From Selaginella tamariscina (lineage: Eukaryota > Streptophyta > Lycopodiopsida > Selaginellales > Selaginellaceae): a stretch of DNA of 64,000 nt. Below, one piece after another: positions 10,900 through 22,184 of this stretch. The notes beneath the pieces are model-generated. The model saw only the letters and a program-made list of their open reading frames with translations. It made no database searches and had not been told where the DNA came from. The number at the start of each line of letters is the position of its first letter. Position 1 is the first letter of the stretch. The position numbers were made by a program, and so were the translations under genes. The DNA lies in contig PUQB01000070.1 in assembly GCA_003024785.1 (NCBI GenBank), forward strand, positions 124,001 to 188,000. Reading direction: 5' to 3'.

Positions 10900-11090
10900 T
10901 ATGCGTACTTAAACCTGCCCACGCCGGCCATTGCCATCTTGAAAAGGATGAAGTTGCTCGTTGCTTCTAAGCTCTTTTACAAGTTCGAACAACTTAAAGT
11001 CCAAGGCTCGCATAATATTACCTTTTGGACTTGTTTGTCTGTCTCGGCTGCGAGATTGCATAGCCTTTCCCTAAGTTGGTACACTGAACA
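10900..11090 (-). pseudogene. Second FIC active-site segment (HPFQDGNGR)
   Basis: The minus strand reads QLRERLCNLAAETDKQVQK (about 11,075-11,020) with a GTAATA donor directly after. It then reads DFKLFELVKELRSNEQ and LHPFQDGNGRRGQ (motif 10,950-10,924) with a following GTTTAA donor. The motif is intact. The segment is homologous to the FIC relics in the foldback arms (ENLC..TNEQ and EQLHLFKDSNGH) and is distinct from HPFVDGNGR 410 bases away, so at least two different FIC sequences lie side by side. The neighbouring exon ends are not in a clean series, so I treat it as a fragment. 10,827-11,070 is repeated in the same orientation at 17,925-18,150. Confidence 0.75.
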
Positions 11091-11159
11091 GGCACGATCG
11101 TAACCTTTATAAGACGTATGCGGTTGAACATCTCTCTCACACACGCGCGCGCGAACGGA

Positions 11160-11310
11160 TTCTTAAGGTGCTTATGAACGCGAGCTATGAACGGATTCTT
11201 CTTTGTATCCTCCATGTACGTGTGCGACTCTTGAGTATATCGAGGCACTTCACAGGGTTATACTTGATGAGGAAGAAGAGTATGCACAAGCAATCCTCTA
11301 AATGTGACGT
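11160..11310 (+). pseudogene. Short FIC N-terminal helix fragment
   Basis: The plus strand around 11,230-11,300 reads SLEYIEALHRVILDEEEEYA, matching the LEYIKTLHKLIL helix of the left foldback arm. The bases just before it (11,163-11,180, aaggtgcttatga) also match that arm (4,704 onward). It lies head to head with the minus-strand FIC segment at 10.9-11.1 kb, implying a local inversion. Confidence 0.55.
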
Positions 11311-11417
11311 TAGATATGCATGTGGGAAACCATTATCCTACTATGTGTGTTGCATAAAACCAAAGTTCTATATAAAGGGAACCTAGTTTTAGGGTTTAGG
11401 GGTTAACCCCTAACAAG

Positions 11418-12069
11418 ATGTACAGGCAATTGCCGTTTTGGAGGGGCAGGAGGGGAATGGAAACAAAGGCGATGCTGGATGAGATAGAAGGATTCTTGCA
11501 AAGCTACGAAGAACTAGATAATTCAAACAAGGCATGGGCAAGAGATGTGTATGCTCGACAAGCCCTAACAGAGTGGCTATATCAAGTGAACCACATAGAA
11601 GGAGATGGTTTTAATACTCTGGAAGAGACCCAGGAAGCCATTTTAAATGGAGCACTCAATATGTTGTTGGATGAGCAATCGGACACAAGACTGCAGCATC
11701 TCAATGGGTTGCACAAAGCTCTGGTGCCATGGTTTCCCACTGATAATAACGACCTTAGTAAAACAAAGATCTTGCAGTCGCATTGGTCATTGTTCAGAGT
11801 GGCACGATCGAGTATCGCCGGCAGGACAAGGCAAATCGGTGTATGTGGAGCACAATGGGTTCAAGAAGTTTTTTCTTCCACCTGATCGAGTAGAGTCGAG
11901 GCTCACAGGACTGATGGATTGGGGTAACAAGGTGGTGGACAGAATACTCAAAACAAAAGATAGAATACGCAAAACACAGAAGTTGCTTGAATTTGGGGCC
12001 GATTTTTTCTACCAGTTTGAAGTAGAATCGATTGACTACAAGATACCAAACACACACAGGAGGTTCTGA
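11418..12069 (+). pseudogene. FIC-family N-terminal half, frameshifted
   Basis: From the ATG at 11,418 the frame reads MYRQLPFWRGRRGMETKAML, then RQALTEWLYQVNHIEGDGFN with TLEETQEAI. The 'NHIEG' followed by a TLEET helix is typical of the FIC N-terminus, where an S/T-x-x-x-E-G/N helix can inhibit the enzyme. Near 11,836 the coding moves to the next frame: SSIAGRTRQIG becomes VYVEHNGFKKFFLPPDRVES and RLTGLMDWGNKVVD, the usual AG-x-R...V..G...PP..V...L..L..W segment. It stops at 12,067-12,069 without an active-site motif. One missing base explains the switch. The C-terminal counterpart may be the minus-strand pieces at 10.1-11.1 kb, which would mean an inversion split the gene. Confidence 0.75.
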
Positions 12070-12179
12070 AGCTTTACCCGTGTACATATCAACTTAGTCG
12101 GACACGCAAAGCACATAGCACTGAATAAGTGGGATTAAGGGTTATATATTTATATTTAAAGGGTTAAATATATTTAATG

Positions 12180-12237
<58 letters not shown>

Positions 12238-12990
12238 GTCACTTATATCGTTTCACAAATCATTTCAAAAAAAAAGTAGCCACTCCCGTTGGATTGCAAT
12301 GTTATATACATACTCATTTTGTAGATTGATAAAGTGTTATATAAACACTCACACATGTACTTATATATAAAAAAAGATTGTGCAAAAATATAAAATCTAT
12401 TTTTAAATTTGCCTCATGTCTCTTCATATTTTCAGCTTTTATAATTTCGGCAATTGCTTCAGTATTCTCCTTAAGTGTAAAATATAAAAATTCAATATTC
12501 TTAGTCTTAGTTTTTCTTTTCTTTCTACCAGAGCTATAATGATCCTCTCCTGTTAAATAATAAACTTAAACACACACACATACAAGAACATACCATCCTC
12601 TCCATTAAATGAATCTTATTATGGTTATTATGGTTGTTGATGTGTTGGCCCCTTAAATTCTTAATCTCAAATGCAAAAGGTCCTGAGTTAACTCTTGGTC
12701 ATTTCCCCATCCACTCTCGCATAACATTGTACATACGTTCATGAAATTTTACAGGTAAAATATGTTGTTTCCTTTCTTAAGCATATATAATTCATATTCT
12801 ATTTGCTCCTCCCTATTGGTATAAGTTTTGCTTCCTATTTCGTACACACACACACTCTTTCTCTACACACACACATAAATGATTTGTTAATCGTTTCAAT
12901 ATATCAAAAATAACATTTGAAACTATCTCAACGGGAAAATGAATGAGGTGCACAAAGGTCCAGACATGTGACTTTCACCTATGTTGAGAG
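12070..12990. other. Intergenic, AT-rich; no gene seen
   Basis: The stretch holds a long (TA)n run (12,181-12,233) and short (CA)n runs at about 12,569 and 12,843-12,874. The piece 12,807-12,850 reappears inverted at about 17,880-17,920. Confidence 0.6.
12181..12233. repeat. (TA)n microsatellite
   Basis: An uninterrupted TA tract of roughly 26 units, directly visible. Confidence 0.97.
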
Positions 12991-12999
12991 GGGGTGGAG

Positions 13000-14720
13000 G
13001 GCTTCCATCATCCTCCCACTTTGCATCATAGGCCGTTGATGGGCGATCTAGGCCGTCCAGGTGTTGCTCATTCTCACACGTTTCTACACATAGATTTGTC
13101 AGGACATGTTAGGGTTCTTCGTACCTTTCTTCATCATCTGCAGCTTGCGACTAACTTTGATGGTGTTGTTCTGGGTTTTCCGCTTCTCATGGGGTTTGGC
13201 CACATGATGTCTACATTGTGCTCTTAGGCATGCAAGGCTGGGGATGACCGTGGCATTCGAGGTATTTCCTTGCCCTTCATTAGCCTTTCCTGTCCAACCC
13301 ATCGCATAGTGATCTTCAGTTGTTTAAACGAGTTAACCCATCGCATAGTGATCTTCAGTTGTTTAAACGAGTTAACCCCAGCTCTCTCATTTCTCCTTCA
13401 GGTTGCAACTCTACTTGCTGTAATGAACTCCATTCGCGTGTAAATAATATCTCTCCATTGTCATCATAAATGGTCTTCGGGACTCCACAAGCCAAATGTG
13501 CTCCACACATATAGTTTTGGAAACGAACGTGGATCAAAGACCTAGGGTATCTAGAACAAGACAACGCCCACCAAAGGATGCAAGATCTAGATGCCAGGGC
13601 GAATGGAGCTTTAGGAGGAGGACTTGGCCCTCTTTACAGTGTCAACGTGAATGTGGAGAGATCTTGGCAGCACATCTTCCAGCTTGAAGTGCTAAGAAAC
13701 ATCCTTTAGGTAGGCATGCAGTAGCACAACACGAACATTAGCCTTTTTTCTCCTTGGGATATTTTTGCCTGAAGATTTGGCCACGAGATATGCAGCGACT
13801 GTTGTAGTCTTCTTCACCACAGATGGGCTACACCTGACAGGAACGGCTACTGACTCCACATCTACTGAGTCAGAGACATAATTCCAGCATCTTCTGGCAA
13901 ACCCCACAGGTTCTGCTCATCCCTTCTAACCTCCTTGCCGAGCAAAGATGCCGCCAGAAGTCTTTGCATGCTTTGCTTTGCCCAGTACTTCCACCAATAT
14001 GAAACTGAAGCCACAGTTTTCCAGTCATGTAGTATTCACTTAACCTCATCGTAGGGAAAGTCGTCCTTTGTCAAATAGTCCAACAATATCCAAGTCCGAA
14101 TCCCAGAAACTTGGCCATACCACCTGCAACAATGATCAACCCACTTCCCCAACTGGTTGATTAAGGGAATCTGCCAACCAGTTGGCAAAACCCAGTACCA
14201 CGAGCCTCAACTCATAGATCATCAAAGGCTACAAATGTATGATATTTGCATGTGCTCTTGCAGTTTCTATAAACATGAATGAGATGAATACCTTGTAGTC
14301 GCCAAGGTGACGACCAGAAGCGTATTTGCCAACTGGTGGGAACATTGATATTACACTTTCGAGCCAAGTTGGGTGTTTCGGCCCAACATCCTGCCCGCCC
14401 AGAGTCTTCATGATGGCATTGAGCTCATCAAAGAAGAACACGGCAATAGCTGTTCATCACCCCAAGTGCCCACCCAATAAAATCGAGAATATTTCTCAAC
14501 TTGAGACTGGACACTTGTTCTCCAGCACTATCCCCCACCATTTTCGTTATAAAGGATGGAGTAGAGGGCCAATATATGTGCCAGCTGCAACCCTCTTTCA
14601 GCCTCCTCATGTGCAACCGTGCGGCTGGATAATAAAGTTAATGTTACTCAAATATACCGAATATTTTGCATACTCTATTAGAATATGCTGCCCGGGAATT
14701 CCTGGCCTAAAGAAGAACAC
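13000..14720 (-). pseudogene. Relics of an unrecognised multi-exon gene
   Basis: This block has higher GC than its surroundings and several minus-strand coding-like stretches: SSLKLRNILDFIGWALGVMN (about 14,510-14,450), then ELNAIMKTLGGQDVGPKHP and TWLESVISMFPPVGKY (14,420-14,320), then LRLVVLGFANWLADSLNQPV (about 14,210-14,145), and DSVDVESVAVPVRCSPSVVK (about 13,880-13,820). Frames change between them, with stops, as in the neighbouring broken genes. Helical, leucine-rich text suggests a large scaffold-type protein, but I do not recognise the family. Splice sites could not be fixed. It may be one decayed gene or two. Confidence 0.4.
13296..13377. repeat. Two-copy 39-bp tandem duplication
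   Basis: The unit 'atcgcatagtgatcttcagt...' starting near 13,301 is repeated exactly 39 bases later from 13,340. Each copy contains the palindromes gtttaaac and gttaac. Identity is essentially complete, so the duplication is recent. Confidence 0.95.
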
Positions 14721-14739
14721 ACGCGATTAGTGTGAATAT

Positions 14740-15400
14740 TAAACGTCATACTTCAGCATAAGTTTTTTTATATCATAAATGAACTAATGAATATAAAACT
14801 CAAACAATCATAAATGTACATAAATACAATCTAAATACATAACTTATAGCTTTTTTTAATAATTAAAGAAATTTAACATTCGAATAATACTTTATAAAAC
14901 GTTAAATACATAATTAAAATTTAAAAATGCCAAATTAAAATTTAAAATAATTGTTCAAAAGTTTTCTTAATATGAAGGCATGAATAGATATGTTAAATTC
15001 AAATTGTTTATTAATGAACATCGATGAACATTGAATAAAAGGAGAGGGAAAAGCATCTGGAGTTAGGAAAAGTTATCCTCTCACTCACTCACTCACTCAC
15101 TCACCACATGCACGTATGCGCGCACATTTCCGGAGATATGTACCTGCTAACGTCATCTTTATGCAGTATTGAGAAGCAGAAGCAGACAATTACAGGCAAA
15201 CTTTAGGCAGGTAAGTAAAAAGATTAGTAGTGTTCTGCAAGACACACTCGCACTTGCACAAACACACACACACACAAACTGGTACAGAGAAATATGAGTG
15301 TATTCTTCAAATACAGGTTCAGAATTCAAAACTGGACAGAATTCAAAACTGGATAGGAACTTGAGCTGGTTTATTACAAGCTCAAACAGGATAGAAAACA
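14740..15400. other. Intergenic and PPR 3' flank
   Basis: AT-rich to about 15,040, then a (TCAC)n run (15,079-15,104) and (CA)n at about 15,261-15,276. An 18-bp direct repeat 'aattcaaaactggac/tag' lies at about 15,324-15,357. No gene seen; the right part is probably 3' UTR of the PPR gene on the minus strand. Confidence 0.5.
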
Positions 15401-15409
15401 TGTTATGTC

Positions 15410-17690
15410 TCAACTGCTCTTCAACAGTGAGCTGCCACCTTCACGTAACAGATTGGAGAAAACAATATAACTATAAGGCTTCCCGTCAGCCTGTAAAACT
15501 GCTTTCTCCCCCACATCAAGGTTCTTCTGTGTCATACAAGCACCTAAAAGAGTTCCCCAGGCAACCCCATGTGGAGAATACGGCATTGTATTAATAAGCT
15601 CTTCTGCTTGTTTAAGCTCCCCAGCACGTCCAAGAAGATCAATCATACAACAGTAATGCTCAAGCTTTGGCACAGTGTCATAATCATAAGCCATTGATAT
15701 AAAGAATGTCCATGCTTTCTCTAACAATCCCACGCGACTGAAGGCCGATAACATACTGGTCATCACTAACATATCCGGTTTGTGCCCTTCCAATTGCATA
15801 GCTGCAAACATGTCACTCCCTTGCTTGATATAACCATTCTGTGCATACGCTCCAATCATCAGGTTCCATGCAATCGTGTCCTTCTGTGGCATATTATGAA
15901 ACGTCAACAATGCCTTGTGGAGATCTCCACCTTGAATGTATGCCACTCCAAGTGCGTTCCATGAGACGTGGTCGTGTTCAGGCATTCTTTCAAAGGTGGC
16001 CTTGATAGAGATGATATCTTATCATGTGCGTATGCTGCAAGAAGGCAGTTCCATGAGACTCTATTCCTTTGAGGAATCTCCATGAATGTATCAGCTGCTT
16101 TATCAAGATGTCCCTTCTGTGCATACGCTGCAACCATCGTGTTCCAAGTGATAGTGTCTCTCTCTGTCATACCATGAAAGAGTTCTTTAGCTTCCTGGAG
16201 ATAACCATTCTGAGTATATGCTGCAAGCATTGCATTTTGTGAGACAAGGTTGGGCTTTGGAATGGATTCAAACAGGCTCCTTGTTCGTGCCAAATCACCA
16301 GTCTGAGAGTACGCAACGAGCATGACATTCCATGAGATGACAGTCCATTTCGGAATCTTTAGAAAGAGCTTCTCAGCGGCCCGTGTCTCTCCGGATTGAA
16401 CATATGCAACGGTCATTGCATTCCATGAGATCTCATTAGTACAATGCATCCCTTCAAACACACTCTTAGCTTTCTCCACACTCACTTGTGCATATATTGT
16501 CAAGAGTGTGTTCCATGATATGAGGCTCTGGTGCGGCATTAGATCAAACATGGCTTTTGCTTCCTCGGCAAGTCCAGCATGACCGTATGCTGATAAAAGA
16601 GCAGTCCATGAAACGACAGTTCTGTTCTTCATTGTCTCAAACGTAAGCTTGGCCTCGTTGAGATGACCATTCTGAGAATATGCTGCAACCATTGTGTTCC
16701 ATGAGACAACGTTCTTCTCAGGCATTGTATCAAAGAGCTCCTTTGCGTCCCTGAGATTTCCCATGTCTGAGAAGGCCTGAAACATGATGGTTATCGTGAC
16801 CAAGCTCCGGCAAGGGATTCTATCATACAAAAGTTTGGTCTTTCTAAAATGCCCATTCTGGGCATACGCAGTTAACATTGCGTTCCACCCAACGACGTCT
16901 TTCTGGTGCATTCTCTTAAAGATCTCTTCAGCTTGGTCCGTCTCACCATTCTGTCCACAAGCATCTATCATGGTAGTCCAGCAAATCTCGTTTCTTTCAG
17001 GCATGGCTTCAAAGATATCTGTCGCTTCATGTAGATGCCACAAGCGGCGAATGCTGATATAAGTGTTGCCCATGAGACTACAGTTCTCTCAGGTATGCTG
17101 TCAAACATAATCTTTGCTTCTTCCGGGTTCCTGTGCTGTGTAAAGACTTTTAACATTGAATTCCAGGAGACCACCGACCTCTCTGGCATTAAATCGAAGA
17201 GGATCTTCGCTTCTGTTAGATGCCCGGCTTGTGTATATGCAGAAATCATTGAGTTCCATGGAATTACGGATCGATGAGGCATCTGATGGAAAATCTGCTT
17301 TGCACTGTCGATCTCTCCTGCTCTGGAGAATGAAGAGAGCATAATTGTCCACGTGATTGTATCTCGAACAGGCATGGTTTGGAAGAAAACCTCGGCTTCA
17401 TGTGCATGTCCATTTTGGGCATATGCTGTGAACATGATGTTAAATGAGATTGGGGTGGGCTGTGCGATGCCATTGAAGACTTGTCGAGCGTTGTCAACAC
17501 TCCCTTGTTTACCATATGCAAATACAAGGCGGTCACTCAGGACCTTGTCTGTGGCAAGCTCGCTGTGGAGGATTTGATCATGAACTCTCTTGATTTCATA
17601 GAGATTTCTTGCACAGGTGAGAGATGCAATGAATGTGGCTTGGAGCTTATCTGCACATGTCTGGACCTTTGTGCACAAGTATCTCCTCAT
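15410..17690 (-). CDS. PLS-type pentatricopeptide repeat protein, E-type, two frameshifts
   Basis: PPR proteins bind organellar RNA one base per repeat and guide C-to-U editing or processing in plastids or mitochondria. The minus strand from ATG 17,690 encodes, without introns, about 18 repeats of roughly 31 residues, such as WNSMISAYTQAGHLTEAKIL, WNTMVAAYSQNGHLNEAKLT and WNAMLTAYAQNGHFRKTKLL. The end has a longer repeat and an E1-like part (WGTLLGACMTQKNLDVGEKA), then stops at 15,410 with no DYW deaminase. Total length is near 760 residues. The frame changes near 17,050 (AFAACG to HLHEATDIFEAM) and near 16,015 (AYAHD to SIKATFERMPEHD); each is repaired by one extra base, so sequencing error or recent decay are both possible. 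The short repeats resemble the very large PPR sets of lycophytes. The N-terminal 25 residues are a plausible organelle targeting region. Confidence 0.85.
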
Positions 17691-17749
17691 TCATTTTCCC
17701 GCCGAGATAGTTTCAAATGTTATTTTTCATTACATAACTGATATCAGAT

Positions 17750-17857
17750 ACATTCTTCATATATGTACATACGCATGTATATCAGATCTCTAACTACATA
17801 AAGTACGGTGGGGAATATAGACATAAATTAACATATATATCCGAGAGGGGTGTGTGC

Positions 17858-17889
<32 letters not shown>

Positions 17890-18160
17890 TGTACGAAATA
17901 GGAAGCAAAAGTTATACCAATAGGGACACATAGATACAAGTAAGATTATCAGACAATGCATATTATATATGTGTGTATATAATATTCACATTCCACAGAC
18001 ATATACATACACGTATATGCGTACCTAAACCTGCCATTGCCATCTTGAAAAGGATGGAGTTGCTCGTTGCTTCTAAGCTCTTTTATAAGGCTCGCATAAT
18101 GTTACCTTTTGGACTTGTTTGTCTGTCTCGGCTACGAGATTGCATAGCCTTTCCCCCCTC
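17750..18160. repeat. Chimeric junction block of direct and inverted local copies
   Basis: Successive pieces come from different places: 17,789-17,835 matches 9,483-9,530 (same orientation, TAF1B intron), 17,880-17,920 matches 12,807-12,850 inverted, and 17,925-18,150 matches 10,827-11,070 in the same orientation, including a FIC motif HPFQDGNGR at 18,056-18,030 on the minus strand. The FIC copy lacks about 20 bases present in the 11.0-kb version. After 18,195 the sequence becomes an inverted copy of TAF1B. The patchwork suggests template switching during break repair. Confidence 0.75.
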
Positions 18161-18194
18161 CTCTACTCACTCACATGCTTACCTCCTGTTGTGT

Positions 18195-19378
18195 GTACCA
18201 GTGTATGAGATTGTATACCCTAAACCCATCTGGCTTCGTTTCGTGACATATACTCGGGTTTTCCAGTCTTCGTGGGCTGACGAAGCGGTGCTTCTTGCGG
18301 ACACAGACTTCTTGCAGAAACGGAAACAGAAACAACAGGAGGTAAGCATGTGAGTGAGTAGGGGGGGTGGGGGGGGTGTCTACTAACTACGCACGGTGCA
18401 TAATTTCGAGCTGACAACGTATAAGCTTCTCTACACTTGCTTGGCTTCGTATATATATGTTGTATTAATACGTTCTTTTTCTCATGCTGTCTGTTAACGA
18501 CGCACGCACGTGCACACACACACAGTGTATATTTGTTTATCTATGTATTTATGTATTGTTTCTTCTAGGCAGAAACAGGAGACACAAAGGTAGAAGAACC
18601 GAAGAAGAAAAAGAGGAACCGTAAGCCGAGGATTAAGATACCAAAGTCGAAGGCGGGGTTGAGACTTGTTACAATCTGGACAGAGGCTCTCAGGGAGCGT
18701 ATTCCATTACGGACAACTCTGGCAATTCTGTTCCTGGCATGTCACATTGCACGATAGAATGTACTGCCCACGGACATCATAGAGTGGGCAACACAGGGGA
18801 GGCTACCATATCTTACTGCTTTCTTGAAGGCGTTTCATTGGACCCGACCTGAGAACTATTCATGTCTCAGATTTCGAACCGAAGAATCTGTTCAGGCCTT
18901 TGTTCCTGTCAACTGCTCGGATGGTGGAGATGCTTGCTGCATACGTTGCTAATCGTATGAGTGGTATATGCCAGAGGGGATCTGGCTTTCTGCGGCCTTT
19001 CCAACCTGTGCTTATGTAATGGCCATGATTATTGTGGCATTGAAAATCAGGTACGATGTTGACGGGCATGCACACAGTAATCTTTACTGGCCATCGCTCA
19101 GTGCTAAGTTAAAGACTTTTACTCCTCGAAGAGCAAAGTTTCAGACCGTTTTGGATAGTATTGAGAAACGCCTGATGAAACCAGGTTCTGCATTCTGTTG
19201 CATTGTGTGTGTGGTGTGTGTGTGTTTACATTGGATGTATGTGTGTGCAGAACCAGAGTTGAAAGAGTATCTCAATTATTGCCAAGAATATGTCTTTCCC
19301 GGAATGAAGCTGTCCGTGGATGAGGAAATGGTGTATGGTCATCTATGGAAGCTGTTTGAGGAACTCTCGAGCAAACAG
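18195..19378 (+). pseudogene. TAF1B: TAF1B/Rrn7-like copy B, inverted and broken
   Basis: Plus-strand counterpart of the 7.9-9.4 kb gene. Pieces: 18,215-18,341 (KPIWLRFVTYTRVFQSSWAD, lengthened by a lysine/glutamine-rich tail before the donor gtaagc), 18,569-19,184 (PKKKKRNRKPRIK, RLVTIWTEALRERIPLRTTL, then MPEGIWLSA, IRYDVDGHAHSNLYWPSL, RRAKFQTVLDSIEKRL) and 19,251-19,378 (LKEYLNYCQEYVFPGMKLS, DEEMVYGHLWKLFEEL). Compared with copy A it lost an 11-base unit at about 18,826, has a TAG in place of the Arg-Glu of HIARE (about 18,755), and lost about 200 bases, including an intron, at about 18,957. It still keeps codons that copy A lost. The 5' third is missing and replaced by unrelated junction sequence. 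Confidence 0.85.
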
Positions 19379-19384
19379 GTGATA

Positions 19385-19870
19385 TTATTAACATAAACGT
19401 ACATACATTTTTGACAACGCACGCACGCACGCACGCACACGCACACACACACACACTATTATCTCAATTTTTTGAGTAACAAGACCGCTCTTATGTACAA
19501 TAAAAGTTATCATGGTACAATTAGCACATACACTCTTTACCTTTATGCGCACACAGAAACATAAAGATGTCATATATATATATATGACTTGCATATTTAT
19601 GTTCATACTCACGCTTGCAGGATCAAATATGTCAAGAATATTAATTTATATTAAATCAGTTCCGATTTAAAGTAGCCTAAGAGAAACAATATACTCAGAA
19701 AAATCAATGGCGATTTTTTCTTTAATATTATAATAAATTAAATAGAAACCATATTATATATACAACATGTGTTTATAAATGTATTATGAATTATACTAAA
19801 TTAAAATATAAATTTTGCAGAATATACTTTTTAAATATTTATGCATAAACATCTATAAAGAATTTCACTT
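19385..19870. repeat. Inverted copy of the TAF1B 3' flank
   Basis: Matches 7,470-7,870 in reverse complement, including the GCAC/TGCG tetranucleotide run (19,418-19,445) and 'tcttgacatatttg'-type sequence near 19,630. The tetranucleotide tract and the (CA)n beside it differ in length between copies. Confidence 0.85.
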
Positions 19871-20974
19871 TTTAAATAAATTCATATATATATACATACA
19901 TTTATATATTTATTTGTTTATATATTTTATTTTCCGTAATTTATGGAATAACTGGATGAATAAAACCCTTTCATAATCTAAAAATCTGGGTCGATGCTAT
20001 ACATGACGATCTTATGGATATATTATATAAGATATTACTAACATATTCTAACTTAATTATTATCATTTCTTAAATTAAGTTTGAAAATTATATTTTAATT
20101 AAATAATTTAAATTTTATTTCAACTTTAAGCACATGCTTATGTTTATTTAACACAAGATATATCTTACATGAGTATGTATTGTAAGATACTGTATATTAT
20201 GTAACGTAATGTATATACGCATGTGTATATACACACATGCATAGTGACACATGGGTGGTGATCTGGCCGCCATGTGTCAGTGCCATGTGTTGCATGTGTG
20301 CCATGTGGCAGGAGGTCTCCTATATATAAGCAGGGTTTTTGTAACTTAATGGATCTGACATTTTAATATACATTGGCTCTTTCAGTATATAGTATTTTAA
20401 AATGTGTCTTAAAATGGATGTAAGTTATAATGTGCACTGTAGTTGTAATATATTATGAATTGAAAAATATTTTTACTTAATATTGTTTTTTAAAAATTCA
20501 AAATATTACAATTAAAAATTTTATATATATGTAAATTTATAACTTTTAGAGGGGTATATATGTAAATATAATAAATTTTAAGAGTATAAATATAATTTTC
20601 TCAATAAAATAATAGTAATACAAAATGTGTATAAGGAAAAATTATATATTTCTGTTGGGGAAATAATTAAAGTTTATTAAGTGTTAAATGTTAAAAAATT
20701 ATCATAATAAAAAATAAAATATTTTTAAAAATAATTATATTATATTGTGATATATATGTTTAATAGGTTGTATTTTGAACCTAAATATAATAAAATATAA
20801 ATTAATTATAAATTTTTATTAATTTTTTAAAAATGTTTTTTAAAATTTATTAAGTTTTAAATTAAAGTTTCAGGAATATATATGTAAATATAAAACTTTT
20901 AAGAATATATATGTAAATATGATAAATTTTAAAGGTATAAATGTAATTTTCCCTATTTTATTTTATTTGCAGCC

Positions 20975-21011
<37 letters not shown>

Positions 21012-22180
21012 AAAAAGGTGTTTAAGTGTTTGTTACTGTTTATTTTATAATATTTACTCAGTATATTATTTTTATTATATATACCATAATATTGTTATAT
21101 AAGTTTTTGTTATACACATTTGTATTACATAAACAACACAAGTAATATTTACTCAGTATAAACTATACCCAATATAATATTGTTATATAATTTTTCCTAT
21201 ATTAATTCTAAAATATATATTATTTTTGAATTATATACAATAACTTTACACATATATGACATGTGTAAAAATTATAAGTTAAAAACAAATTAAAGTTGAT
21301 TTGAAAGTGAGGTGTGCCAAAATTTTATATATAACTCTCAAATTGTCCCATTTGTGTTATATATTTTAGTTTTAAATAATATATTACATGTGTGTGTGAG
21401 TGTATGTGTCTGTATTATTAAGCTGATTAATGACTAAAGACCAATTTGATAATTTTTTAAAACTACCGGGACAGATTGAAAATTATATAAAACTAGAGGG
21501 TCAGTTTGATATACCTTTTTCTCACAATGTGGGGTACACACAGTCCTCATTATACACGCACACACACTCATATATGTATGGAAATGCAAAGCATTGGTAC
21601 TTAACTCAGCACAGGGGAGGTTATTAAACGTCCTTTGCTAAAAAATGTGAGCAAAAATAATCAATCAAATCAATCCTAACAAAAAGAAAAGTATAACTAC
21701 AACTCTTTCCTTGGAATATACCAATTCAAGCTCAGAATATGTTGTTGGATGTGCGCTTCAAAGCTGTTAATAAATCTTCAAAGTTTATGGAACAAGCTAA
21801 ACTTACACATAGTGTGTGTATATATATATATATTATATATATATATATAATATAATATATATATATATAGTAAAACTACTCATTTAACACTAGTATAATA
21901 TGTTGTACATATTATATTAGTTCCTTTCTAGTGTGTGTGTGTGTGTCTATATATATTATATACCAACATACTTTATATATACACATTCCTGAAATGCTGT
22001 GTGTGTGTGTGTGTTCTTCTGTCTCTGAAGCTATACTCACGCATAGTATATATATTACAAATGTACAGACACGTATGTACTTCTGCATATACTTGAAAAA
22101 TTATCAGCTAATATACCTTTATGCATTTTTATATATATTACCTATTAATACGAATTTTTTTGATAGTGAGCATCTACAAA
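19871..22180. other. AT-rich desert with repeats; no gene seen
   Basis: It contains MITE sequence (20,440-20,955), (CA)n at 20,975-21,006, an AT-only palindromic patch at 21,810-21,870 and (TG)n at about 21,930-22,015. A block at 20,245-20,345 has repeated 'ccatgtg' units followed by a strong TATA-like tatatataag; it could be a promoter or LTR fragment, without a recognisable gene behind it. Confidence 0.5.
20440..20955. mobile_element. Second copy of the sub-repeated-TIR MITE (composite)
   Basis: 20,660-20,955 aligns by eye with 4,200-4,505 ('gtgttaaatgttaaaaaatt', 'tatatatgtttaata', 'tatatatgtaaatataaaac') and ends ggtataaatgtaattttccc, the inverse of the left terminus of the first copy. 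20,440-20,600 holds the same kind of terminus again. It seems to be a nested or doubled insertion. Confidence 0.7.
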
Positions 22181-22184
22181 GGTT

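Noticed and set aside
16784..17741. Plus-strand open frames inside the PPR gene
   Set aside because: Antisense shadows of PPR repeats; they repeat with the same ~93-base period.
20245..20360. LTR-like TATA promoter block
   Set aside because: No matching second LTR, PBS or polypurine tract; noted only as a possible promoter fragment.
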